Source of the DNA: Flavobacteriales bacterium
GTDB taxonomy: Bacteria; Bacteroidota; Bacteroidia; Flavobacteriales; Flavobacteriaceae
Assembly (NCBI GenBank): GCA_024643405.1
Contig: JAHENA010000019.1
Location: 1 to 35,250 of the forward strand
Reading direction: 5' to 3'
Length of the DNA: 35,250 nt
Part shown: positions 7,716-15,845 of the stretch, piece after piece
How positions within the stretch are numbered: the stretch's first letter is position 1
How the letters are laid out: each line of letters opens with the position of its first letter
Program-made: the position numbers and the translations under genes
Notes under the pieces: generated by a model
Told to the model about the DNA's origin: nothing
Database searches by the model: none
What the model saw: the letters and a program-made list of their open reading frames with translations, nothing else

Positions 7716-7892
7716 TTGAAAAAACTCATTTGGTTTACTCTAATAATGTGCCTTTCTCAAGGCTTTATGGTTTTGTCTCAGTTACTCTCTGATAATGGCA
7801 GCAATTGGATTATAGCGATTGGAATTATATTAATTATAGGTGTTTTTATTCACTTTTTTGTTGAATATAAAAATTTAAATAAGCTCAAATAA
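7716..7892 (+). CDS. Predicted 58-residue two-helix membrane protein
   Basis: A frame of 58 codons opens with TTG one base after the trpS stop and ends with TAA at 7890-7892. The sequence begins MKKLIWFTLIMCLSQGFMV and continues with a second hydrophobic stretch, WIIAIGIILIIGVFIHFFV, and a basic tail KNLNKLK. That is a plausible small inner-membrane protein with two helices and an NGSN turn. An internal ATG at codon 11 would give a shorter form. The last 18 bases overlap the 3' end of dprA on the other strand. I do not recognise a family; the case rests on position, composition and hydrophobicity. Confidence 0.5.
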   Translation: MKKLIWFTLIMCLSQGFMVLSQLLSDNGSNWIIAIGIILIIGVFIHFFVEYKNLNKLK

Positions 7893-8978
7893 TTTTCCAG
7901 GTAATGGTCTTACCACCCCTTTTAATTCCATATTTAACAGGATTCCTGCAATTTTAAAAATAGGCATGCCACAATTAATGGCAATAGTGTCTAATTGTTG
8001 TTTATTATGTTCTTTAAGATAATTATAAATCACTTTTTCTGAATCATCAAGTTCTACAAACAATTGCTTCTGAACACTTGGCTTAACTTTATCTTCCAAC
8101 TGCCAATTTAAAACATAAGGTATATCTAACGGATTGGTAAGCATAAGGGCCTTTTGATATTTAATTAAATTGTTACATCCTATGCTTTGAGAATCTGTCG
8201 TTCTTCCAGGAACCGCAAAGACATCTCTGTTATAAGAATTAGCAATGTCAGCAGTAACAAGGCTCCCACCCCTTTCAGCAGATTCTATTACAATAGTAGC
8301 TTCACTTAATCCAGCAATGATTCTGTTTCTTTTTAAAAAATTATTTTTGTCAAAGGTATCACTACTCCAAAAATCGGTATAAAACCCTCCATTTTTTTCT
8401 ATATCCGCAACATATTTTTTATGCACTTTTGGATATATTTGATTTAATCCATGAGCCAAACATCCAATGGTTTGTAAATTATGTTTTAACGCAGCTTTGT
8501 GAGCGGTAATATCAGTTCCATAAGCAAAGCCTGATACAATAATTGGATTATATGGCACTAGTTGTTCCAATAATATTTCACAAAAAGCAATACCTTGAGT
8601 GGTGATTTTTCGGGTGCCTACAATACTTATGATGTGCTGATTTTTTAAATGAACAGCACCTGATTGAAAAAGTAAAACGGGTCCATCAATACAATGTTTT
8701 AATTTATCCGGATAGTTTTCTTCATCAAAATATAAACAAACAATATTGTTACTTTTAATAAAATGAAGTTCCTTTTCTGCCGCTTTTTGATGACTGGATT
8801 CAAATAAATCATTAATTATTACGCTTCCAATACCTTCAATTTTTAATAGATTATGCTTCTTTTCTTTAAAGACTTTTTCAGCAGAACCACAACATGCAAT
8901 CAGTTTTTTTGAGGTAATATCTCCTATGTTAGTTACATGTTGTAAAGCTAAAGTATATAGCAGTTCGTTTTCTGTCAT
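7875..8978 (-). CDS. dprA: DprA, DNA-processing protein
   Basis: DprA binds incoming single-stranded DNA and loads RecA during natural transformation. From the ATG at 8978 the protein has 367 residues; a TTG start at 9005 would add nine unsupported residues. The order is a helix-hairpin-helix region (about 10-70, containing KIEGIG), the Rossmann-like DprA fold with IVGTRKITTQG, VSGFAYGTDITAHKAAL and ERGGSLVTADIA...VFAVPGR, and a winged-helix C-terminus (about 310-367). All family motifs are present. recA lies about 5 kb away in this window, but no other competence gene is here. Confidence 0.96.
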   Translation of the reverse strand: MTENELLYTLALQHVTNIGDITSKKLIACCGSAEKVFKEKKHNLLKIEGIGSVIINDLFESSHQKAAEKELHFIKSNNIVCLYFDEENYPDKLKHCIDGPVLLFQSGAVHLKNQHIISIVGTRKITTQGIAFCEILLEQLVPYNPIIVSGFAYGTDITAHKAALKHNLQTIGCLAHGLNQIYPKVHKKYVADIEKNGGFYTDFWSSDTFDKNNFLKRNRIIAGLSEATIVIESAERGGSLVTADIANSYNRDVFAVPGRTTDSQSIGCNNLIKYQKALMLTNPLDIPYVLNWQLEDKVKPSVQKQLFVELDDSEKVIYNYLKEHNKQQLDTIAINCGMPIFKIAGILLNMELKGVVRPLPGKLFELI

Positions 8979-9046
8979 GATAAAACTTTGATTTAAAGGA
9001 TACAAGTAACTAATTTTTGCGCTGTTAATAAATAGTTTTCACAAAA

Positions 9047-9077
9047 TGTTATCTATCAACATAATTTTATAACTTTG
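9047..9077 (+). promoter_or_regulatory. Promoter of the HU-like/SPOR gene, implying a leaderless message
   Basis: TAACTTTG at 9070-9077 matches TAnnTTTG exactly; TGTT at 9047-9050, 19 bases upstream, is a weak -33 element. The ATG begins at 9083, only five bases beyond the box, so transcription should start at or next to the initiation codon. Confidence 0.55.
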
Positions 9078-9082
9078 TTTTT

Positions 9083-10021
9083 ATGCAATTAGAGACCTAC
9101 ATCAGCGATTTGCTATATAGATATGAGTGTGTCACGGTACCTGAATTTGGTGCTTTTTTAACACAACGTGTTCCTGCGGTTATAAATATTACCACTAATG
9201 CCTTTTATCCGCCAAAAAAAAATCTGTCATTTAATGAGCAAATTCAGAAAAATGATGGCTTATTAGCTAACTACATAGCTGATGTGGAAAAAATTCCTTT
9301 TGAGGTTGCTAATGAAAAAATTCAAAAAAGGGTTAAAATTCTTAAATCGCTTTTAACTCAGGGCGAAACGCTCACTTTTAATAATATAGGAGAAATTGTT
9401 TTTAATAGTGACGGAAAAATACAGTTTGAACCATCTTATCATCTCAATTATTTAACAGATGCTTTTGGTTTATCACAATTTGTGTCACCTGCTATCGCCA
9501 GAGAAGTTTATAAAGAGGCTGTTCAAACTATTGAAAAAGATGTTCCTGTTGCATTCACTCCTGAAAAACGTAAATCAATACCTTATTTTAGATATGCAGC
9601 GGTAGCTGTAATTGCTCTAACTTTAGGTGGATATGTCGCTTCAACTTATTATGTGAATCAAATTGAAACACATAATCAATTGGCTCAAGAAGAAGCGTTT
9701 CAGCAATTGGACACTAAAATTCAACAAGCTACTTTTGTAATAGATAACCCACTTCCCGCAGTCACTTTTAATGTTACAAAACAAACTGGTAATTATCATG
9801 TTGTGGCCGGTGCTTTTAGGGTAGAAGAAAACTGTGATAAAAAAATTACTCAATTAAAAGCTGAAGGTTTCAAGGCTAGAAAAATTGGTGTTAACAAGTA
9901 TGGCTTGCATGAAGTTATTTATGCTAGTTACGAAACTGGAGAAGAAGCTCTGAATGCACTTCACGAAATTAGAAAAACCAGTAATAAAGATGCTTGGTTG
10001 CTCGTTAAAAAATTAGATTAA
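9083..10021 (+). CDS. HU-like (CCDC81-type) domain, membrane helix and SPOR domain protein
   Basis: 312 residues. The N-terminal 1-135 carry two copies of an HU/IHF-like fold of the bacterial CCDC81 type (MQLETYISDLLYRYECVTVP; TLTFNNIGEIVFNSDGKI). A membrane helix lies at about 170-188 (RYAAVAVIALTLGGYVAST). The periplasmic tail ends in a SPOR domain (about 236-312, NYHVVAGAFRVEENCDKKITQL...DAWLLVKKLD), which binds denuded peptidoglycan at division sites. The arrangement puts a nucleic-acid- or protein-binding fold in the cytoplasm and a septal-wall sensor outside, pointing to cell division or chromosome-envelope linkage. The exact function is not established as far as I know. Confidence 0.88.
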   Translation: MQLETYISDLLYRYECVTVPEFGAFLTQRVPAVINITTNAFYPPKKNLSFNEQIQKNDGLLANYIADVEKIPFEVANEKIQKRVKILKSLLTQGETLTFNNIGEIVFNSDGKIQFEPSYHLNYLTDAFGLSQFVSPAIAREVYKEAVQTIEKDVPVAFTPEKRKSIPYFRYAAVAVIALTLGGYVASTYYVNQIETHNQLAQEEAFQQLDTKIQQATFVIDNPLPAVTFNVTKQTGNYHVVAGAFRVEENCDKKITQLKAEGFKARKIGVNKYGLHEVIYASYETGEEALNALHEIRKTSNKDAWLLVKKLD

Positions 10022-10115
10022 TTCTTCCTTTTTCTTTTTGAAAATAATTTCATTTTACAGGTGAAAACTGTTTTAATAATAATTAAAACCCTATAGTAAA
10101 ACGCTAAAATCCTTT

Positions 10116-10123
10116 TACCTTTG
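10116..10123 (+). promoter_or_regulatory. Promoter -7 box for the thioesterase gene
   Basis: TACCTTTG, exact TAnnTTTG match, 22 bases before the ATG at 10146. A -33 TTG is not evident. Confidence 0.5.
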
Positions 10124-10145
10124 CAACATTATAAAATATCACCTG

Positions 10146-10655
10146 ATGCAAGCAAAAACACCTGAACAATCAAAAACAATAATGACCGACATGGTTCTTC
10201 CTGGAGAAACCAATCCTTTAAATAATTTGTTTGGAGGAGAATTGTTAGCGCGAATGGATAGAGCGGCAAGCATTTCGGCAAGAAGACACTCCAGACGCAT
10301 CGTGGTAACTGCTTCAGTAAATCATGTGGCTTTTAACAGAGCTGTTCCGTTAGGAAGTGTGGTTACCGTTGAAGCCAAGGTCTCCAGAGCATTTAACACG
10401 TCTATGGAGGTGTTTATTGATGTTTGGATTGAAGACAGAGAATCTGGAGCTAAAACGAAGGCCAATGAGGCCATTTACACTTTTGTGGCGGTTGATGAGA
10501 CAGGGAAACCTATTGCTGTTCCAGAAGTTTTACCAGAAACAAAACTTGAAAAAGAACGGTATATGGCGGCCTTAAGAAGAAAACAATTAAGTTTATTGTT
10601 GGCGGGCAAAATTAAGCCAAATGAAGCAACAGAATTAAAAGCTTTGTTTATTTAA
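10146..10655 (+). CDS. Acyl-CoA thioesterase, hotdog fold (YciA/ACOT type)
   Basis: 169 residues with one hotdog domain. The segment NPLNNLFGGELLARMDRAA carries the conserved FGG turn and the aspartate of YciA/cytosolic acyl-CoA hydrolases; VNHVAFNRAVPLGSVVTVEAKV is the second conserved strand pair. The enzyme hydrolyses acyl-CoA to free acid and CoA in the cytoplasm; substrate length cannot be read from sequence. The C-terminal helix ending KPNEATELKALFI is an ordinary extension. It has its own promoter box, so it is probably not dependent on the SPOR gene upstream. Confidence 0.93.
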   Translation: MQAKTPEQSKTIMTDMVLPGETNPLNNLFGGELLARMDRAASISARRHSRRIVVTASVNHVAFNRAVPLGSVVTVEAKVSRAFNTSMEVFIDVWIEDRESGAKTKANEAIYTFVAVDETGKPIAVPEVLPETKLEKERYMAALRRKQLSLLLAGKIKPNEATELKALFI

Positions 10656-10709
10656 TTAAACCTTTACAAGTTCCAAAAGTCTTATAACTAAACCCAAATT
10701 TTAAAAGTT

Positions 10710-10922
10710 ATGAGAACACTTATCGTAATTGCACTAATGTTTTTATTTTTAAACACGACTTCTTGTGCTACACATGTGGCTACCAGATCCAATGAAGTAA
10801 CCGTTATTAAAACACCTCCTAGACATTATACGGTTGTTAAAGTCAAAGGGGTCAAATATCACTTTTGGAATGGAAATCATTACAGAAAAACCAGAAAAGG
10901 ATATGTTTACGTTAAGATTTAA
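10710..10922 (+). CDS. Tiny lipoprotein of unknown function
   Basis: 70 residues. A lipoprotein signal peptide ends in TTSC, lipidating C19. The mature 52 residues are basic and aromatic-rich, with a short repeated beta pattern (VKVKGVKYHFWNGNHYRKTRKGYVYVKI) reminiscent of small Bacteroidota envelope proteins of the DUF6515 kind; that resemblance is by eye only. The gene is 54 bases after the thioesterase and 14 bases from the convergent EnvC-like gene, with no terminator between them. Confidence 0.75.
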   Translation: MRTLIVIALMFLFLNTTSCATHVATRSNEVTVIKTPPRHYTVVKVKGVKYHFWNGNHYRKTRKGYVYVKI

Positions 10923-10936
10923 CCCGCTAATGGCGT

Positions 10937-12163
10937 CTACATTTTATAAATCCATTCCGCCGGATTTAATGTATTTAGGTTTTCGTAAATAATGAAATTT
11001 AAAATAGTATCTCCATTAGACGGATTCGTAAACACCTCTCCAATATCTTGTTTGGTAGTGACTTTGTCTCCTTCTTTAACATATACTTTAGAAAGGTTTT
11101 TATAAGCTGTAATAAAATTACCATGTCTAATCATCACAATGGGATTTGCATTTTTTATAACTACAATCCTACTCACTTCTCCATTAAAAACCGCTCTAAC
11201 TTTAGCCCCTTTTTCTGTTGCAATACGCACTCCATTGCTTCTGATTGATACTGATTTATCAATAGGAGATGGTTGTGTTCCATATCCTAGTGTAACGAAT
11301 CCTTTTTCTACCGGCCATGGCAATTTACCTTTATTGGAAACGAAATTGGAAGCCAATACCTTTTCTTCAGAAGTTAATGAAAAGCCTACAGAGGTTTCCG
11401 CTTTTCCAGCCTTTTTATTAGATTTAACAATAGCTTCTCTTATTATTCTGTCTATTTCTTTATCTATTCTATCGGCTTCTTGTTGCTTCGCTTTTATTTG
11501 AGCAGCGTACACATTAATGTTTTTCTTAATTGAAACCATAAGAACTTCGTGTTGTTTACGCTCCTCTTCTAGAGTGTTTTGAACCACTCTGTTCTCATTA
11601 ATCAATTTTTGCTTGTCTGCCTTTTGTACTAAAAGGCTGGCATTTATACTTTGTAATTCTTCGCTTTTAGTTTTGATTTCCTGGCCTTGCTGTTTTTGAT
11701 GGTCAGAATATTGTTTCATATATTGCAATCGTTTGTAAGCCTGTTTAAAATTATCTGAAGACAATAAGAACATAATTCTACTCTGTTGATTTTTGCTTTT
11801 ATATGATTTCACAATCATAGCCGCATAATCTTCCTTGAGCGCTTTTAATTCATCTCGCAGTTTTGTTATTTTCTTCTGATTGGAATTGATTTCTCGAGTT
11901 AAAAGATTGGCTTGTTGATTGGTAACAGAAATTAGATTATTAAGAACCCCAATTTTATAATTATAATTAACTATTAATGATAATTGCGATTTCTCTTTAG
12001 ATTTATTTTCTTGCTGTAACTGATTGATTTTAATAATTTCTTGCCTTAATTCTTGTCTTCTCTCTTCAAGTTCCTGCTGCTTTTTATTTTGAGAAAAACC
12101 CATTCCGTTCACAAGCAACACCAAGCAAAGTATCAATTTAAAAATGTGATTTCTACTGTTCAT
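10937..12163 (-). CDS. EnvC-like murein hydrolase activator with degenerate LytM domain
   Basis: 408 residues: signal peptide (about 1-24), a long coiled coil (about 25-255, rich in K, Q, E), and a C-terminal LytM/M23 domain (about 285-408). The zinc ligands of active M23 enzymes are missing: where HxxxD is expected the sequence reads SNGVRI, and where HLHFE is expected it reads NFIIYEN. That is the pattern of EnvC/NlpD proteins, which activate separate amidases at the septum instead of cutting peptidoglycan themselves. Last gene of the operon from 17306; its ATG overlaps the stop of the DUF4292 gene by one base. Confidence 0.92.
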   Translation of the reverse strand: MNSRNHIFKLILCLVLLVNGMGFSQNKKQQELEERRQELRQEIIKINQLQQENKSKEKSQLSLIVNYNYKIGVLNNLISVTNQQANLLTREINSNQKKITKLRDELKALKEDYAAMIVKSYKSKNQQSRIMFLLSSDNFKQAYKRLQYMKQYSDHQKQQGQEIKTKSEELQSINASLLVQKADKQKLINENRVVQNTLEEERKQHEVLMVSIKKNINVYAAQIKAKQQEADRIDKEIDRIIREAIVKSNKKAGKAETSVGFSLTSEEKVLASNFVSNKGKLPWPVEKGFVTLGYGTQPSPIDKSVSIRSNGVRIATEKGAKVRAVFNGEVSRIVVIKNANPIVMIRHGNFITAYKNLSKVYVKEGDKVTTKQDIGEVFTNPSNGDTILNFIIYENLNTLNPAEWIYKM

Positions 12164-12942
12164 TAAAGCTTAATTTCTTTAAGTCCTGACGGAATTTTAA
12201 AGGGAAAACGCAAATCTTCATTCAAAGATACCGCTTTAAATTCCAACTCAATAATCATTTCTTCAGCAGCTTCAACGGCAATAACTTTTATGCTTTCGGG
12301 CAAAATTTGTTTATCAACTTGCTGATATGATTTATAATCAATCTGAAGATGTCTATGTTGTTGCGGTTGAGATATTTGTTGTGAAATTATTTTGAAATGA
12401 GAAGGGTCTATCAAATAAAACAGTTCAAATAATTCGTTCTGTTTTTTAGGTTGTACCACGTATTCTTTTTCATTCACCGAAGCTTCCAATACATTTTCCT
12501 TTAAACTAAATAGGGCTTCTCCTAATAATAAATTTTGAACCTTTTGAAAATCTAATTCAGTGCCTAATAAATCGCTTAAATATTTAAAATCTCCCTCAAA
12601 ATAGGTGTTGTCTAACTTGTTATAAAAACTCACTTTTTCAGGGGTGATTAATGCTTTAACAACTGATATTGGCGTGGACATTAATAAGATTCTTTCGTCC
12701 TTTTCCATTCGCAGGTTAACCGTATAGCCACTTGATTTTTCACCTTGATCTATATCTATTTTTACGCGAGCTGATAAGGTTTTAAATGTTGCCGCCTTTT
12801 TGGTGTTCTCCTTAATGAGTTGTTTGGTTGATAAATTTAAATTACCGGAACCAGACTTTATTGTTCTGGTGGATTTACAGCCAGTTGCAAGAACGAATGA
12901 AATAATTATAATAACGAATAAACAGCGGCTTTTACGGTGCAT
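12163..12942 (-). CDS. DUF4292 lipoprotein
   Basis: 259 residues with a lipoprotein signal (LATGC, lipidated C22). The body resembles DUF4292, a Bacteroidota family with a LolA/LolB-like half-barrel look: KAATFKTLSARVKIDIDQGEKSSGYTVNLRMEKDERILLMSTP, then KVSFYNKLDNTYFEGDFKYL. A role in lipoprotein or lipid handling in the periplasm is possible but inferred. It lies 10 bases after the TPR gene and overlaps envC-like by one base, as is usual for this gene pair in flavobacteria. Confidence 0.87.
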   Translation of the reverse strand: MHRKSRCLFVIIIISFVLATGCKSTRTIKSGSGNLNLSTKQLIKENTKKAATFKTLSARVKIDIDQGEKSSGYTVNLRMEKDERILLMSTPISVVKALITPEKVSFYNKLDNTYFEGDFKYLSDLLGTELDFQKVQNLLLGEALFSLKENVLEASVNEKEYVVQPKKQNELFELFYLIDPSHFKIISQQISQPQQHRHLQIDYKSYQQVDKQILPESIKVIAVEAAEEMIIELEFKAVSLNEDLRFPFKIPSGLKEIKL

Positions 12943-12952
12943 ATAAGAGTTC

Positions 12953-14314
12953 CTAATTTGGGGTTTCTAACTTTTTTGCTTTTTCACTAAACGCTTTTGC
13001 CTTGGATTCATTGTTTAGCAAAGCATAGGCAACACTTAACTGGTTATAAAAATCAATTTCCATTTTGGTGTCATCAATAATATAATCTAATCCTTCTTCT
13101 AAAATAGACACGGCTTCTTCTGTTCTTTTTAGTTTATTCAAAGCCACACCATTTATTAAATATAGTATAGGCATTGATGGGTATTTATCAAGGGCGGATT
13201 TTGATTTTGAAGCAGCTTCATCATACTGCATTAAATCAATGTGTAATAACAAAATATTACGTAGAATGCCAAAATTATCACTTTCCAATAATAAGGCTTG
13301 CTGAAAATATTCCAAAGCTTTATTCTTGTCTCCTTTAGTTAAATAATATTGGCCTATTTCTACAAATGATTTTGAGGTTTTAGTATCACCTGCCAAGGTG
13401 GTCGCTTCAACTAAAGCAGATTCATACTGAGGATTTTTACCCACAAAAGCCACGAAATCTGAAAGCACTTTGAGTTTTGCCTCTGGTTTTATTTGACTGC
13501 TTTGAACAACAATCTTCATTGATTCTATTGCTTTTTCAGGCTCATTCTTTTCTAAATAAAACTTATAAAGTGCTAGATGTACCAGTTGAGAATTAGGATT
13601 GACCTTAAGTAGTTCCTTTGCTGTTTCAAATGCCTTATCATTTTCATTGTTCTCACTGTAACGATAGATAAGCGCTAAATAATTAGCTTCTTTATCTGGA
13701 TTATTATCAACGCGTTTTTCTAAATTTTTTATCTGATCCTTTTTCCGCCCTGTAGCAGCATAAATTTGATTACGCATATAATCTCTCGTACCAGAAATTC
13801 CTAATTCTTCATCAAGTTCATCTAATAATTTCAAGGCATCGTCAAACTTTTTAGCAGAAATATACAAGGCTACTAACTCTTCTTTGTAATCAGGATAATA
13901 ACCTACGAGTTGTTTTAGGGTTTTAATGGCTTTATCCTGCTCGTTTTGCTGGACATATAAGTTATAAAGTGCCTCTAAATACCATTCGTTATTTGGTTGC
14001 TTGTCTACCGCTGTTTTTAAAGCGTCTTCGGCAGCTCCAAAATTCTTAAGCTGAATGTAATTTTTTCCTAGTTCAAAATATAAAACAGATTGAGAATTAT
14101 CTATAGCAATGCATTTTACAAGTGCTTCAACAGAGCGGTCATAATTTTCAATACCTTTTTGTTTTAACGCTTCAAAAAATAATTCTTGAAATTGATCTTC
14201 TAAATCACCTAAATCATCATCAGGCTTTTTATTAAAATCTACCTGTCCGAATTGATATTGTGGTATCAATAGGATGCCAAAAAAAACAACTAATAAGTAG
14301 ATTTTATATTTCAA
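12953..14314 (-). CDS. Exported tetratricopeptide-repeat protein
   Basis: 453 residues. A signal peptide (about 1-24, ending in QFGQ) is followed by a chain of TPR units from about 45 to the end, for example SVLYFELGKNYIQLKNFGAAEDALKTAVDKQPNN and ALEYFQQALLLESDN. TPRs bind partner proteins; no catalytic domain is seen. The position between a sugar nucleotidyltransferase and DUF4292/EnvC-like genes suggests a periplasmic scaffold for envelope assembly, which is inference. Start by the signal peptide; 41 bases after the upstream gene. Confidence 0.9.
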   Translation of the reverse strand: MKYKIYLLVVFFGILLIPQYQFGQVDFNKKPDDDLGDLEDQFQELFFEALKQKGIENYDRSVEALVKCIAIDNSQSVLYFELGKNYIQLKNFGAAEDALKTAVDKQPNNEWYLEALYNLYVQQNEQDKAIKTLKQLVGYYPDYKEELVALYISAKKFDDALKLLDELDEELGISGTRDYMRNQIYAATGRKKDQIKNLEKRVDNNPDKEANYLALIYRYSENNENDKAFETAKELLKVNPNSQLVHLALYKFYLEKNEPEKAIESMKIVVQSSQIKPEAKLKVLSDFVAFVGKNPQYESALVEATTLAGDTKTSKSFVEIGQYYLTKGDKNKALEYFQQALLLESDNFGILRNILLLHIDLMQYDEAASKSKSALDKYPSMPILYLINGVALNKLKRTEEAVSILEEGLDYIIDDTKMEIDFYNQLSVAYALLNNESKAKAFSEKAKKLETPN

Positions 14315-14355
14315 TTTTAATTTTTTTGAGTCTGAAACAATAGTATGATCAAATC

Positions 14356-15375
14356 TTATTCCAATACTGAATAATCGCCGAGACTTACTGCTTTAAAATC
14401 ACCATCATACGAGACATAATTACCTATCATAGCATCATCTAAATGTGCATTTCGAATGGATGTATTTGTTTGTATTAAACTGTTTTTAATAGTAGCATTT
14501 TCTATAATACATTTATCGCCAATTGAAACATTAGGTCCAATAGTTGCATTATTTAAAACGACATTTTCTCCAATAAAACAGGGCTCAATAATTTTAGAGT
14601 TGTTGATTTTAATAGATGTTGCAATCATTTGTTCGTCTCCATCAGATTGCAAGAAACCAAGCATTCTGGTATTGGTTTCAACTGTAACAGCTTTGTTGCC
14701 ACAATCCATCCACTCATCAACTTGGCCAGTTTTAAAAACTTTCCCATTAGCCATCATTCCCTTAATACCATCATTAATTTGATACTCGCCACCATTCACA
14801 ATGTTATTGTCCAAAACGTGCTGTAACTGTTGTTTTAAAACGCCTACTTCTTTGAAGTAGTATATTCCAATAACCGCTAAATCGCTTACAAAGTCTTTTG
14901 GCTTTTCTACCAGTTCAATAATTTCTTGATTTGAGTTTAATTTAACGACCCCAAAGGCTTCAGGCTTATCAACTTGTTTCACCCAAATAACAGCATCGGC
15001 TTCCGGATCTAAGCTAAAATTTGCTCTTATAAGCGTGTCTGCATAAGCAATAACCGCTGGCCCTGACAATGATTCTTTAGCACACATAATAGCATGGCCT
15101 GTCCCTAACGGCTGGTCTTGTCTATAAATAGATGCTTTAGCCCCTAAATTATTAGCCAGCGCTTTTAAACTATCAACCACATCATCTCCAAAAAAAGCCG
15201 GATCTCCAAGAACAAACGCAATTTCATCAATGGGTTGTTTTAAAACCTTGGCTATATCTTTCACCAATCTATGAACTATAGGTTGGCCTGCAACTGGAAT
15301 TAATGGTTTTGGAACTGTTAAACTATGTGGTCTTAAACGAGAACCTCTTCCCGCCATAGGTACTATTATCTTCAT
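14356..15375 (-). CDS. Sugar-phosphate nucleotidyltransferase with left-handed beta-helix
   Basis: 339 residues from the ATG at 15375; the longer frame to 15468 would read into dut and is not credible, whereas MKIIVPMAGRGSRLRPHS is the canonical first strand. The nucleotide-binding GRGSRLRP and the KPLIPV segment are intact. A C-terminal hexapeptide-repeat helix starts at about 260 (CFIGENVVLNNATIGPNVSIGDKCIIENATI). The fold is that of RmlA/GlmU/GDP-mannose or glucose-1-phosphate nucleotidyltransferases, which make activated sugars. The sugar cannot be told from sequence. It sits between dut and a TPR gene, with the flippase upstream fitting a polysaccharide or lipopolysaccharide role. Confidence 0.9.
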   Translation of the reverse strand: MKIIVPMAGRGSRLRPHSLTVPKPLIPVAGQPIVHRLVKDIAKVLKQPIDEIAFVLGDPAFFGDDVVDSLKALANNLGAKASIYRQDQPLGTGHAIMCAKESLSGPAVIAYADTLIRANFSLDPEADAVIWVKQVDKPEAFGVVKLNSNQEIIELVEKPKDFVSDLAVIGIYYFKEVGVLKQQLQHVLDNNIVNGGEYQINDGIKGMMANGKVFKTGQVDEWMDCGNKAVTVETNTRMLGFLQSDGDEQMIATSIKINNSKIIEPCFIGENVVLNNATIGPNVSIGDKCIIENATIKNSLIQTNTSIRNAHLDDAMIGNYVSYDGDFKAVSLGDYSVLE

Positions 15376-15409
15376 ATGATACTGTTTCTTTTTATACTGT
15401 TTTTTTTGG

Positions 15410-15844
15410 TTACTTTGTGCCCGTGCTTCCAAAACCGCCTTGGCCTCTTGAGGTTTCAGAAAGCTCATCTACTTGTTTCCATTCAGCACGTTCATGTTTA
15501 GCAATCACTAATTGTGCAATACGTTCACCATTTTCAATTGGGAAATCTTCATTTGAAAGATTGACTAAAATGACTCCTATTTCTCCTCTGTAATCAGCAT
15601 CAATTGTGCCTGGTGTATTTAATACCGTTACCCCTTTTTTTGCTGCCAGTCCACTTCTTGGTCGCACCTGTGCTTCATATCCTATCGGAAGTTCAATAAA
15701 CAATCCTGTTTTAACAATGGCTCTTCCTAAAGGTTTTAAAATAATTACTTCTGAAATATGGGCTCTTAAATCCATTCCTGCCGAAGCAATTGTTTCATAA
15801 CTCGGCAAATCATGCGATGATTTATTGATTATTTTAATTTGCAT
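15410..15844 (-). CDS. dut: dUTP diphosphatase
   Basis: Splits dUTP to dUMP and pyrophosphate, keeping uracil out of DNA. 144 residues with all five trimeric-dUTPase motifs: [39 protein letters not shown] and the C-terminal [10 protein letters not shown] arm. The start codon lies one base after the flippase stop, so it is translated from the same message. Confidence 0.97.
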   Translation of the reverse strand: MQIKIINKSSHDLPSYETIASAGMDLRAHISEVIILKPLGRAIVKTGLFIELPIGYEAQVRPRSGLAAKKGVTVLNTPGTIDADYRGEIGVILVNLSNEDFPIENGERIAQLVIAKHERAEWKQVDELSETSRGQGGFGSTGTK

Positions 15845-15845
15845 A

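Noticed and set aside
11139-11501. A 120-codon frame on the plus strand inside the EnvC-like gene.
   Set aside because: It is antisense to a well-supported gene, its composition reflects the complement of coiled-coil codons, and it has no promoter or recognisable domain.
14456-14826. Two plus-strand frames of 108 and 65 codons.
   Set aside because: Both are antisense shadows of the nucleotidyltransferase beta-helix region.
15376-15468. A 31-residue N-terminal extension of the nucleotidyltransferase that overlaps dut.
   Set aside because: The canonical first strand starts at the ATG at 15375; the extension is the dut 3' region read in another frame.
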